Source: Pseudomonas sp. GM18 (GTDB lineage: Bacteria > Pseudomonadota > Gammaproteobacteria > Pseudomonadales > Pseudomonadaceae). From it: 43,034 nt of DNA. Under the pieces are notes generated by a model. That model saw only the letters and a program-made list of their open reading frames with translations. It was not told where the DNA came from and searched no databases. The stretch spans positions 1-43,034 of the forward strand of contig NZ_AKJT01000108.1 of NCBI RefSeq assembly GCF_000282195.1, written 5' to 3'. Shown here one piece after another: positions 8,160 to 16,384 of the stretch (its first letter is position 1; each line of letters opens with the position of its first letter). The translations under genes and the position numbers were made by a program.

Positions 8160-9182
8160 CTACTTCAGGTTGCTTTTGAAGAACGTGGTTAACTTGGCGA
8201 ATGGAATGAGGTTGACCCGGTCGTAAAGATCCACATGCCCGGCATCTGGAATGATGAGCAGTTCTTTGGGCTCGGCAGCCCGTTTGTAGGCATCCTCACT
8301 GAACTCGCGTGAGTGTGCCTGGGCGCCAGCAATGAACAGCAGCGGGCGAGGGGAGATAGTCTCGATATCGTTGAACGGATAGAAGTTCATGAACTTCACG
8401 TTGCTGGTCTGCGTCGGCATGGTGGTTGTCTGCGCCGATGCGCCAGCCGGAGTGACTTCGCCCCGCGACGTGCGATAGAAGTCGTAGAACTCGTCGCCTA
8501 CGGCGTTGCCGGTCAGTTTGAGCGGTGTGCCGCCGGTGTAGCGGATTTCACCGCCCTGGAATTCGGCATAGCGCTGCTCGCTCGCTTCGCGAATGATCTG
8601 CTGGCGCTGTTCTGCCGTTACACCGTGCTTGAGGCCATTACGATTGGCCGCGCCCATGTCGTACATGCTGACGGTGGCGATGGCCTTCAGTCGCGGATCA
8701 ATCTTGGCCGCACTGATGGCGAAGCTGCCACTGCCACAGATGCCGATGACGCCGATTCGTTCACGGTCGACAATCGGTCGAGTGCCGAGAAAATCAACGG
8801 CGGCACTGAAGTCTTCTGCGTAGATATCCGGCGAGACAGCCTGGCGAGGCGTGCCCTCGCTCTCGCCCCAGAAGGACAAGTCCAGCGACAGCGTGACAAA
8901 CCCTTGCTCGGCCATTTTGCTGGCGTACAGGTTCGCACTCTGTTCCTTCACCGCCCCCATGGGATGGCCCACGATGATGGCGGCGTTTTTCGTTTTCGGG
9001 TCGAGGCCTTTCAGGGTGAACAGGTTGCCCACCACCTTCATGCCGTATTGATTCCTGAAGGTGACCTTTTCTACTGTCACTTTTTCGCTTTTGTAGAAGT
9101 TGTCCGCGCCGTTCGACAGATCGGCTCCCATTGAAGAAAAAGAGGTAACAAGCAGCCCTAGGGCAAGCAAAATGCCTTTCAC
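8160..9182 (-). CDS. exported alpha/beta hydrolase (YcjY/DLH-like)
   Basis: A 340-residue protein with an N-terminal signal-like segment (MKGILLALGLLVTSFSSMGA) and an alpha/beta hydrolase core: AAIIVGHPMGAVKEQ, LDLSFWGESEG, and an elbow GICGSG at residues 147-152. The elbow carries Cys149 where most esterases have Ser, as in dienelactone-hydrolase-like enzymes. A late DAGHVDLYD supplies the His. It starts with GTG; AAGGA lies 8 nt upstream. The gene is divergent from the AraC regulator at 9385 and is followed by the MFS exporter, a common hydrolase/exporter pair under a local activator. Substrate unknown. Confidence 0.83.
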   Translation of the reverse strand: MKGILLALGLLVTSFSSMGADLSNGADNFYKSEKVTVEKVTFRNQYGMKVVGNLFTLKGLDPKTKNAAIIVGHPMGAVKEQSANLYASKMAEQGFVTLSLDLSFWGESEGTPRQAVSPDIYAEDFSAAVDFLGTRPIVDRERIGVIGICGSGSFAISAAKIDPRLKAIATVSMYDMGAANRNGLKHGVTAEQRQQIIREASEQRYAEFQGGEIRYTGGTPLKLTGNAVGDEFYDFYRTSRGEVTPAGASAQTTTMPTQTSNVKFMNFYPFNDIETISPRPLLFIAGAQAHSREFSEDAYKRAAEPKELLIIPDAGHVDLYDRVNLIPFAKLTTFFKSNLK

Positions 9183-9384
9183 GGGATAGTCCTTTTGATG
9201 AGTGGTTATTCGCTGGCGCCTTTCGCTTGGCCAGTCAATGTGGCGATGAACATTCTCCGGCTCTGCCCAGACTTCCTGTAGTGCATTGCGCTGGATTACT
9301 TGCCTGATTCTATGAGTCTCTGTTTTTTTGCAGGACGGTCGCGAGCGGGCGAGTTAGAGTTCAGCGAAGAGGTGCAAGACGAAC
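9183..9384. promoter_or_regulatory. divergent intergenic region, hydrolase / AraC regulator
   Basis: These 202 nt separate divergently transcribed genes and must hold both promoters. I see no sigma-54 site and no clear inverted repeat. A run of seven T at 9328-9334 precedes GAGGTG, the likely ribosome-binding site of the AraC gene about 11 nt before ATG 9385. Binding of the AraC regulator here is inferred from gene arrangement only. Confidence 0.45.
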
Positions 9385-10302
9385 ATGACGATCAAACACG
9401 GCACTGCTGCTCAACACCTATCGCCACAAGAAACGTTTGCGCGGATCATTGGTGAGCAGATCCCGAAACCAGGTGACTACGGAACGCCTATTACGGGCCT
9501 CGGCTTTTTCCGGCGCGAACATCCATCGCCGCCCGTCGTCTGCATGGTCGAGCCAAGCATCATCCTCGTCGCCCAAGGTGAGAAGCAGCTATGGGTTGGT
9601 GGCGAGGGCTACCCGTATGACACGTCGCGATTTCTGATCACTTCATTGGACTTGCCTGCCAATTCAGAGGTGCTGGCGGCAAGCCCGGAGCAGCCATGCC
9701 TGGGGCTGACTTTGAAGCTCGATCTGCGCATGCTGGCTGAGCTGATAGTGCAGGGTGACTTGCCGCCAACCCGTGATCGATCAGTGGTGAAAGGTGTAGG
9801 CATTGGTTCAGTAACGCCTGCCATGTTGGCGTCGTTCGAGCGCTTGCTGGCGCTACTCGATGAACCCGAAGCCATCCCTGTGCTTGCGCCCTTGATTCAG
9901 CGCGAAATTCACTATCGTCTCTTGAAGAGTGATCAGGCTGCCAGGCTGCGGCAGATTACCTCGGTCGACGGCCAGGGTTATCGCATCGCAAAAGCCATCG
10001 ACTGGCTGAAGTTGAATTACGCCTCGGCGCTTCGCGTCGAGGAGCTTGCGGCGCGAGTGCAGATGAGCACACCCACTTTTCACCACCACTTTCGCCAGCT
10101 CACCGCGATGAGCCCGTTGCAGTACCAGAAATGGCTGCGATTGAACGAGGCGAGGCGATTGATGCTCAACGAGCATCAGGAAGTATCAAGCGCAGCCTAC
10201 AAGGTCGGTTATGAAAGCCCGTCGCAGTTCAGCCGCGAATACAGCCGCCTGTTTGGAGTCGCGCCTAAACGTGATATCGCAGTGTTGCGAGGGGCAGGCT
10301 AG
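9385..10302 (+). CDS. AraC-family regulator with AraC_N domain
   Basis: A 305-residue regulator. The N-terminal half (GLGFFRREHPSPPVVCMVEPSI, VAQGEKQLWVGGEGYPYD, SRFLITSLDLPANSEV) is the cupin-like AraC_N domain found in many Pseudomonas regulators beside exporters and hydrolases. The C-terminus has paired helix-turn-helix units (LRVEELAARVQMSTPTFHHH and SSAAYKVGYESPSQFSREY). It is divergent from the hydrolase-MFS pair and likely activates it, with the ligand a small compound sensed by the cupin fold. It is convergent with the GntR gene downstream; the 94 nt between them hold no convincing terminator. Confidence 0.88.
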   Translation: MTIKHGTAAQHLSPQETFARIIGEQIPKPGDYGTPITGLGFFRREHPSPPVVCMVEPSIILVAQGEKQLWVGGEGYPYDTSRFLITSLDLPANSEVLAASPEQPCLGLTLKLDLRMLAELIVQGDLPPTRDRSVVKGVGIGSVTPAMLASFERLLALLDEPEAIPVLAPLIQREIHYRLLKSDQAARLRQITSVDGQGYRIAKAIDWLKLNYASALRVEELAARVQMSTPTFHHHFRQLTAMSPLQYQKWLRLNEARRLMLNEHQEVSSAAYKVGYESPSQFSREYSRLFGVAPKRDIAVLRGAG

Positions 10303-10396
10303 CGACATTCAAAAATGGCCGTTGGCGGCTCTTCAATGTGCTGCCATATCTAGATACTTTGGGGTTCCTTTCTCAAGCACCGTGCGGCCTGCATGA

Positions 10397-11146
10397 TCAA
10401 TCTGCCGGTGCGGATCTGGACTTGAAGACACCACTGAGGACAAAGGCATAACGTTCCGGGCGGATGTAGAAGGTCGTACGGTCGCAGCAGCGGCCGTCGG
10501 CAAACCAGGAAGTGCGCTCCATGACCAGCAGTGCCGCGCCACGTTTGATGTGCAAGGCACTGGCCAGGTTTTTATCGGCTTCTTGCGCGCGGATCGCCAG
10601 ATCGGCGCGGGTGACCGCCATGCCGGTGATCGACTCGAGAATGGAGTAGATCGGTTGATGCTCGACTTCAGTCCAGACCACGCTGGCCAATTCGGCCGGT
10701 AAATGGCTGCGGCCCAGCGCGATGGGTTCGTCATCGACGAAATGCAGTCGTTCCAGAAGCAGGCAGTCGTCCGCTTCTTCAAACAAACCACGCAATGCCT
10801 CTGGAACCGGCTGCAGGGTATGGCTGATGACGCGCATGCTCGGTTCGAGCCCTTGCAGCAACAAGGCTTCATGAAAACTACGCAACGCGTCCAGGCCGTG
10901 CCGCACCTGTTTGGCCGCCACGAAGGTGCCTTTGCCTTGCTTGCGCTCCACCACGCCGTCATCGCTGAGTTTGCCCACCGCCAGGCGAACCGTGACGCGG
11001 CTCACTGCAAAGCGTTTGCCCAGCTCCGCTTCTGACGGCAGCTTGCCGCTGGGCTCAAAGTCGCCGCGTTGAATCTCTTCCAGCAATTGATGGGCTATCT
11101 GTTCGTAGAGCGAGGTGGTGCTGTCGCGAAGAATGGACGTAGACAC
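10397..11146 (-). CDS. GntR-family regulator with UTRA domain (HutC type)
   Basis: About 249 residues from the GTG at 11146. The winged helix is plain: LYEQIAHQLLEEIQRGDF, KLPSEAELGKRFAVSRVTVR, LAVGKLSDDGVVERKQGKGTFV, followed by a UTRA ligand domain (VVWTEVEHQPIYSILE, ERTSWFADGRCCDRTTFYIRPERY). A longer form starting at GTG 11188 is possible, but a TATAAC -10-like box at 11196-11201 on the minus strand would start transcription near 11189. Both starts have weak ribosome-binding sites. It is divergent from the ABC-DUF3604 operon and is its likely repressor, probably responding to the imported substrate or a product of it. Confidence 0.85.
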   Translation of the reverse strand: MSTSILRDSTTSLYEQIAHQLLEEIQRGDFEPSGKLPSEAELGKRFAVSRVTVRLAVGKLSDDGVVERKQGKGTFVAAKQVRHGLDALRSFHEALLLQGLEPSMRVISHTLQPVPEALRGLFEEADDCLLLERLHFVDDEPIALGRSHLPAELASVVWTEVEHQPIYSILESITGMAVTRADLAIRAQEADKNLASALHIKRGAALLVMERTSWFADGRCCDRTTFYIRPERYAFVLSGVFKSRSAPAD

Positions 11147-11212
11147 TGTCGGTTTCCATGGCCTTGGAGGAGGGCGGTGCGCCTTCACTTCTAAGGTTAT
11201 AAAAATAGGTTA

Positions 11213-11241
11213 TTGGGACTACTTGTATTAATACGTATTAT
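11213..11241 (+). promoter_or_regulatory. sigma-70-type promoter overlapped by palindromic operator
   Basis: TTGGGA (11213-11218), a 17-nt spacer and TATTAT (11236-11241) form a good vegetative promoter facing the ABC operon. Two perfect palindromes overlap it: GTATTAATAC (11225-11234) and TAATACGTATTA (11229-11240). This is the expected place for repression by the divergent GntR/UTRA protein. That the palindromes are its operator is inference. Confidence 0.6.
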
Positions 11242-11281
11242 GTCAGGAGTTCCCATTGTAAACGACCTGACGACACTTGCC

Positions 11282-12121
11282 ATGCTCAAAACTCTCCCTT
11301 ACGCACAGCAGCAAGCCGACGCGCTGACGGTCGATGACATCAGCTTCAGCTACCCCAATGGCCATCGCGTGTTTTCCTCTTTCAGTCTGAACGCCAGGCC
11401 TGGTGAGTTCGTCGCGATCCTGGGGCCATCCGGCTGCGGGAAAACCACCTTGCTGAATTTGTTGTCAGGCTTTCAGCAACCTCAGAGCGGTCAGATCAGT
11501 ATCAACCAGACGGCGGTGCGTCCAGAGCGTTCGGAGTTGGGTTATGTGTTTCAGGCGCCGCAGTTGTTTCCCTGGTTGAGCGCCTTGGAAAACGTCCGTT
11601 TCGGTCTGCGGATGGCGGCTCGGATCAACGAATCGCAGCAGCGTTCTCAAGCCTTGCAGTACCTGCGTCTGGTCGGTCTGGAGAATGCCGCGCATCGGTT
11701 GCCGCATCAGCTTTCTGGCGGCATGCAGCAGCGGGTTTCCCTGGCCAGGACTCTGGCATTGGAGCCCAGCGTGTTGCTGATGGATGAGCCGTTCGCCGCG
11801 CTGGATGCCATCAGCCGCAACAGCATGAACGAAGAGACCTTGCGCATCTGGGCCGAATTGGGCCAGACGGTGCTGTTCATTACCCACGATATCGACGAAG
11901 CGGTGTTTCTGGCGGATCGGGTCATCGTGCTCAACATTGCCCCCGGCGGTATCCACAGCGAGCTGAATATTCATCTGCCGCGCCCTCGCTCCAACCTGAA
12001 AACCCGCCGCCTGCCGGCCTTTCTCGATTACCGCAATGAGCTGATGGAGCGCATTTCCCAGGTCATGGAAGTGTCTGCGGCCTCCGCTTACCCAACCCGC
12101 CAACCTGAGTTAACAGCATGA
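11282..12121 (+). CDS. ABC importer ATPase, SsuB/TauB-like
   Basis: A 279-residue nucleotide-binding protein with Walker A GPSGCGKTT, Q-loop FQAPQLFPWLS, signature LSGGMQQRVSLARTL, Walker B VLLMDEPFAALD and the switch His in FITHDIDEAVFLADR. This is the nitrate/sulfonate/taurine class. The start is uncertain. ATG 11240 lies inside the predicted -10 box and is unlikely; ATT at 11255 would use AGGAG at 11245-11249 but that is close to the predicted transcription start. ATG 11282 gives a normal family length but has no clear Shine-Dalgarno. The stop overlaps the binding-protein start (ATGA). Confidence 0.85.
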   Translation: MLKTLPYAQQQADALTVDDISFSYPNGHRVFSSFSLNARPGEFVAILGPSGCGKTTLLNLLSGFQQPQSGQISINQTAVRPERSELGYVFQAPQLFPWLSALENVRFGLRMAARINESQQRSQALQYLRLVGLENAAHRLPHQLSGGMQQRVSLARTLALEPSVLLMDEPFAALDAISRNSMNEETLRIWAELGQTVLFITHDIDEAVFLADRVIVLNIAPGGIHSELNIHLPRPRSNLKTRRLPAFLDYRNELMERISQVMEVSAASAYPTRQPELTA

Positions 12122-13119
12122 TCAAACATTCGCTGCTTGCCCTTTCCTTGTCTGTTGCCGCCCTGGCAAGCAGCGTATTCGCCGTGGCTGGTGAAGAGAA
12201 ACCCTTGCGTGTGGGTTACGTATTCGCCATGGCCAACGCCCCGGCGTTGATCGCCGACAAACAGGGCTACTACCGCGAGGAAGGTCTGAATGTCGATCTC
12301 AAGGCCTTGGGCGATGGTCCGGTGATCCAGCAGGCGCTGGCCGCTGGCGAGCTGGATGTGGCCTATGTCGGTACGCCGCCGGTGTATCAATGGTTTTCCC
12401 GGGGGCTGCAAAGCCGGATTCTGGCCAAGGTTAATTACGGTCAGGCCGCAGTGATCGTCGACGCCAAGAGCCCGATTGCCACCCTGGATGAACTCAAGGG
12501 GAAAAAGCTGGCCGGGGTCAAGAAGGGCAGTGGCATGGATGTGCTGTTGCGCGGCTATGTGCTGAAAGAAAAGGCCGGGCTCAATCCTGACAAGGATCTG
12601 GACATCATCGACATGCCACCCGGCAATATGAACGCGTCGCTGGAGCGCGGCATCGTCGACGCGGCGTTTTCCTGGGAACCCTTTGTCAGCCAGTCGTTGC
12701 TGCGTGGGTCGAGCCGGATCTTGCTCGACGTCAATCAGGCGCTGCCGAATTACCCGTGGTACGTGGTGATCGCCTTACCGAAAACCTTGCAGGAACGACC
12801 GGACGATGTGGTGAAGCTGCTGCGTGCGCACCGCAAGGCCATCGCCTTCCTCAACGAGCATGCCGATGAGTCGAATCGAATCATCGCCGAGGCGTTCAAG
12901 CTTGAGCCGGTGCAAGGTGCTGACGGCAAGACCATCGCCCCGCAAACCATCGTCGCCCAGGCACGTACCCGGTTGGGTTGGTCAGCGGACTTGCAGCCTG
13001 CGGATATTCAATTCATCCAGCGCCTGATGAATTACTCCCACGACTTGGGCTTTATCGATACCACGCTCAAGACTGAACAGATCGTGGACACCTCCTACCT
13101 GCAAAAAGCCTCGCACTGA
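12118..13119 (+). CDS. ABC substrate-binding protein, SsuA/TauA-like
   Basis: A 333-residue periplasmic protein with a signal peptide (MIKHSLLALSLSVAALASSVFA). The mature part reads as an NMT1/SsuA-type binding protein: LRVGYVFAMANAPALIADKQGYY, QQALAAGELDVAYVGTPPVY, LKGKKLAGVKKGSGMDVLLRGYV, VDAAFSWEPFVSQSL. It overlaps the ATPase gene by 4 nt and the permease follows after 7 nt, a complete importer. The class takes up sulfonates, taurine, nitrate, thiamine precursors and other small compounds. Sequence alone does not choose between them. Confidence 0.88.
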   Translation: MIKHSLLALSLSVAALASSVFAVAGEEKPLRVGYVFAMANAPALIADKQGYYREEGLNVDLKALGDGPVIQQALAAGELDVAYVGTPPVYQWFSRGLQSRILAKVNYGQAAVIVDAKSPIATLDELKGKKLAGVKKGSGMDVLLRGYVLKEKAGLNPDKDLDIIDMPPGNMNASLERGIVDAAFSWEPFVSQSLLRGSSRILLDVNQALPNYPWYVVIALPKTLQERPDDVVKLLRAHRKAIAFLNEHADESNRIIAEAFKLEPVQGADGKTIAPQTIVAQARTRLGWSADLQPADIQFIQRLMNYSHDLGFIDTTLKTEQIVDTSYLQKASH

Positions 13120-13126
13120 GTCCGTC

Positions 13127-13876
13127 ATGTCCTTGCCAAAACCGAATTGGGGCTGGGCGTCGCTGCCATTCCTGCTGTTGATCTGGATGGCCCTGGCCAG
13201 CCGCTTTCCCACTTACATCCTGCCGCAACCATGGGATGTTGCTCGCGAGGCTGTGCGCTGGCTGGGCGACAGTTCGCTGTGGCAGCACCTGCGGGCCAGC
13301 GTCCTTGAAGAGGTTGGCGGCTTCTGCGCGGCAGTGGTCGTTGCGGTGCTGCTGGGTACTGCCGGTGGCTTGTCCTCGCGGTTCCGCGATTTCATCTCGC
13401 CGCTCAACAGCCTGTTCATGGCCATCCCGCCGATCGCCTGGGCGCCGCTGATCATGATCATTTTCGGCCTGGGTTATGTCTCCATCGTGCTGGTGATTTT
13501 CATTGCCGCGATGTTCCCCATGGCCGTGACCATTCAGGAGGGCGTGCAGAGCATCCGCGGCGGAGAAGTCCGCGCGGCACGCACCTTGGGCGCCAACCGC
13601 TGGCAACTGCTGGCCCACGTTTACCTGCCAGCCTCATTGCCCTTCGTGACAGCGGCCTTGCGCATCGGCTTCAGCCAGGGCTGGAGGGCATTGGTCGCGG
13701 CGGAAATGATCGGTGCGTCCCAGGGCATCGGCTGGATGGTGTCGACGGGTGGGCAGATCGGCAACAGCAGCCAGGTGTTGCTGGGCATTGTCGTGATCGG
13801 CCTGATTGCCTGGCTGATGGAGAGTTTTGTGTTCAGGCGTATCGAGCGTCATTACCAGAAATGGCGAGTGCAATAA
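13127..13876 (+). CDS. ABC importer permease, SsuC/TauC-like
   Basis: A 249-residue inner-membrane permease with about six hydrophobic helices and the EAA loop (GGEVRAARTLGANRWQLLAHVYLPASLPFV), as in BPD_transp_1 permeases of the sulfonate/taurine group. The N-terminal FPTYILPQPWDV segment is also typical. It starts 7 nt after the binding-protein stop. The third importer gene, so transporter composition is ATPase, binding protein and a homodimeric permease. The DUF3604 gene follows 61 nt downstream and is probably in the same transcript. Confidence 0.88.
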   Translation: MSLPKPNWGWASLPFLLLIWMALASRFPTYILPQPWDVAREAVRWLGDSSLWQHLRASVLEEVGGFCAAVVVAVLLGTAGGLSSRFRDFISPLNSLFMAIPPIAWAPLIMIIFGLGYVSIVLVIFIAAMFPMAVTIQEGVQSIRGGEVRAARTLGANRWQLLAHVYLPASLPFVTAALRIGFSQGWRALVAAEMIGASQGIGWMVSTGGQIGNSSQVLLGIVVIGLIAWLMESFVFRRIERHYQKWRVQ

Positions 13877-13937
13877 GCATCGTCATTTGGTTTCAACCCC
13901 CTTCAAACCTTCAGTGGACCACTGCACGAGGTGTCAT

Positions 13938-16307
13938 GTGAGTAACGTTTTCGATCCCCGCGAAGCCGGGTATTACATCGCCCCTCAAGGCCTCTATGAA
14001 CGCAACAAAAAACGCCCGTTTCTGGGCAGCATCCACTGTGATCGTGACACGCTGATTGCCGGCCAATGGGATGAAATCACCCTGGTCTACGAGGTCGGCG
14101 GCAGCGGCCTGGCGGACGGCGCCTGGTTGAAGCTGGCCTTCAAGTTCTACTCTGACTGGGCCTTGTTCCAGACGTCGAATCCGACTGGCCCCAACTATGT
14201 CAGCGCCGAATATCAAACCGGCGAGCTGGTCCCCGGTCAGAGCCAGGCCTCTGTGCAGCATCTGAAAGTGCGCTTCGACCAGAAGGGGCATGAACGACCG
14301 TTTCAGAAAGCGATCATCATCGACATCATCGACGGTTACCTGAATCCGGGAGACAAAATCATCATTCGCCTGGGTGATCGTCGTCAGGGCGGCGCGGGTA
14401 CGCGGGTGCAGAGTTTCGTCGAGAAAGACTTCCGTTTCCGTTTGTTCATCGACCCGTTGGGCAGTTCGAAATTTGCCGAGGTGCCGGGTGATCCGCTGCT
14501 GAACATCGTGCCGGGACCGGCGCAAAGCGTGCAGTTGATCGTGCCTCGTCTGGTCAGCGCGGGTGAGGCGTTCGACGTACTGCTCAGGGTTGATGATGCC
14601 TGGGGCAACACCTGCCGCAATTTGCCGCTCCAAGGTGTCCTGACGCTTGTTGATCCTGAAGGGGGCGAGCGCCAACAGCCGTTCACCTTGGCGGCTGAAG
14701 GCTGGGCGACTGCCCGGCTTGAGGGTTTTGATCTCGGTGCGGTGGGGGAGTGGCGTTTGTCGGCCAATGTGGAGGCGCCGTTTGTGCGCGGGGCTCAGGC
14801 GTTTGTCACGGTCGATCCGGTCGGCACCGGATTGCGTCCGCTGTACGCCGACCTGCATGTGCACTCCGATGACACCGTGGGCACCAACGACACCTTGTAC
14901 AACCTCAGTTACGGTCGCGATGTCGCCGGGCTCGATGTACTCGGTTACACCGCCAATGATTTCAATATCACCGAGCAGCGCTGGGATCAGGCGGTCAAGC
15001 TGATTCACGAGCTCAATGAACCTGGACGATTTGTTTGCTATCCCGGCACCGAATGGTGCGGCAACTCCTGCGCGGGCGGCGACCGTAATGTGGTGTTCCT
15101 GCATGACCGCAAACCCGAGTTTCCCTTCGACAATCAAGGCCGATTGGTGCGTTCCTTCGAGTGGAACGAGTTCACCGCAGGGACCATCAAACCGGGTGCC
15201 TGGCCGGTGGATGAGTTGTATGCCGCCTATGCCAAGGACCCCGAAGGGCATTTGATGATGCCTCACGTCGGCGGGCGCCGTTGCAACCTCGACTGGCATC
15301 ATCCTGAGCTGGAACGGTTGATCGAAGTCGGTTCGGCCTGGGGGCAATTCCATTGGGTCTACGCCGAAGCCCTGCAGCGTGGTTATCGGGTTGGCGCCGC
15401 AGCGAACAGCGATGAGCATCAGGGCCGTTGCGGCGGCGGTGTTCCGGCCACGGCGGTGTTCGGCTCTCGCGGTGGGCTGACCGGCGTGGTGGCTGAGGCC
15501 TTCGATCGAGCCAGTGTCGGCAAGGCACTTCGCGCCCGTCGCACTTTTGCCACCACCGGCGAACGTTCATTTGCGAGCCTGCGCCAGGGCCAGCATTTTA
15601 TGGGTGAAGTTTTCACGGCCGATGCAAATGCCACGCTGGACTATCGACTGCTCGGAGAGGCGGGCTGGGAGCAGGTCGATCTGTTCGATGGCGACAAACT
15701 GATCTGGTCGCGCAACCTGCACCAGGAGCTGGGGTTTTCCGGCCAGCGCATTCGTCTACGCCTGGGCGGCGCACGGATCAAGGATCGCTATCGCGGTGCC
15801 TACTGGACCGGCGAGATTCGCGTGACGGGTGCGGTCATCAATGGCTTTCGCGCCTTGGGTCTCGACCACCCCGAGCAAACTGTATGGCGCAAGGATGCAA
15901 CGGTTCTGGCTTTTCGCACCGACACCAATGGCGACACCGACAGCATCGAAATCGACCTGTCGCAATTGGCCGGCGCCACGCTGCAGGTTCATAGCCGCAT
16001 CGATAACTACATCAAGGTCGGCGACCCGTCTGAGCCGCAACCTTATGTGCATGCGCCGACGGTGCTGATGGAGGTGTCCGGCGATGAGTTGCTGGCGCAA
16101 TCACAAGTGATCGAAGAACTGCCGGGCGCGGAGTTGAAGGTGTCCCTCGAAAGGACAACCGCTGCACCGCTGCCTCGAGAACTGCAAGGGCAAATCGAGC
16201 TTGCCCGGTTGAATCTGCAACCGGGTCGTGAGCATCCATTGTTCATCTGCGCCCGTCAGCGCGATCAATCCCGAGTCTGGACCTCGGCGCTGTTTCTAAC
16301 GTTATAA
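13938..16307 (+). CDS. DUF3604 protein, PHP-like metal-dependent hydrolase
   Basis: A large cytoplasmic protein of about 789 residues without a signal peptide. The first 300 residues look like beta-sandwich modules (repeated DPLGSS, VDPEGGERQQPF-type strands). From about residue 303 comes YADLHVHSDDTVG, then GYTANDFN, GTEWCGNSCAGGDRN, MMPHVGGRRCN and AANSDEHQGRCGG near residue 490. These His/Asp/Glu clusters match the metal sites of PHP-type phosphoesterases and the DUF3604 family. GTG 13938 was chosen because GAGGTG ends 4 nt upstream; a longer frame would overlap the permease. As last gene of a GntR-controlled importer operon it probably hydrolyses the imported compound. The reaction is unknown. 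Confidence 0.83.
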   Translation: MSNVFDPREAGYYIAPQGLYERNKKRPFLGSIHCDRDTLIAGQWDEITLVYEVGGSGLADGAWLKLAFKFYSDWALFQTSNPTGPNYVSAEYQTGELVPGQSQASVQHLKVRFDQKGHERPFQKAIIIDIIDGYLNPGDKIIIRLGDRRQGGAGTRVQSFVEKDFRFRLFIDPLGSSKFAEVPGDPLLNIVPGPAQSVQLIVPRLVSAGEAFDVLLRVDDAWGNTCRNLPLQGVLTLVDPEGGERQQPFTLAAEGWATARLEGFDLGAVGEWRLSANVEAPFVRGAQAFVTVDPVGTGLRPLYADLHVHSDDTVGTNDTLYNLSYGRDVAGLDVLGYTANDFNITEQRWDQAVKLIHELNEPGRFVCYPGTEWCGNSCAGGDRNVVFLHDRKPEFPFDNQGRLVRSFEWNEFTAGTIKPGAWPVDELYAAYAKDPEGHLMMPHVGGRRCNLDWHHPELERLIEVGSAWGQFHWVYAEALQRGYRVGAAANSDEHQGRCGGGVPATAVFGSRGGLTGVVAEAFDRASVGKALRARRTFATTGERSFASLRQGQHFMGEVFTADANATLDYRLLGEAGWEQVDLFDGDKLIWSRNLHQELGFSGQRIRLRLGGARIKDRYRGAYWTGEIRVTGAVINGFRALGLDHPEQTVWRKDATVLAFRTDTNGDTDSIEIDLSQLAGATLQVHSRIDNYIKVGDPSEPQPYVHAPTVLMEVSGDELLAQSQVIEELPGAELKVSLERTTAAPLPRELQGQIELARLNLQPGREHPLFICARQRDQSRVWTSALFLTL

Positions 16308-16343
16308 ACGCTCATGCCCCGCGACGTTTTCCTCGAACGTTCG

Positions 16344-16373
16344 GCGACTGCTCAATAATGATTGAGCAGTCGC
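16344..16373. terminator. hairpin between convergent DUF3604 and sfnB genes
   Basis: GCGACTGCTCAAT (16344-16356) and ATTGAGCAGTCGC (16361-16373) form a perfect 13-bp stem with a four-base loop. It lies exactly between two convergent stop codons (16307 and 16385). There is no long T run on either side, so efficiency is uncertain, but the position and symmetry suit a bidirectional terminator. Confidence 0.7.
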
Positions 16374-16384
16374 GTAATGTCGGC

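Noticed and set aside
11240..11242. ATG as start of the SsuB-like ATPase
   Set aside because: It lies inside the predicted -10 box TATTAT and has no Shine-Dalgarno, so it would not be on the transcript.
13911..15419. 500-codon open frame opposite the DUF3604 gene
   Set aside because: Its translation has no family features, while the plus strand has clear metal-site motifs throughout the same stretch.
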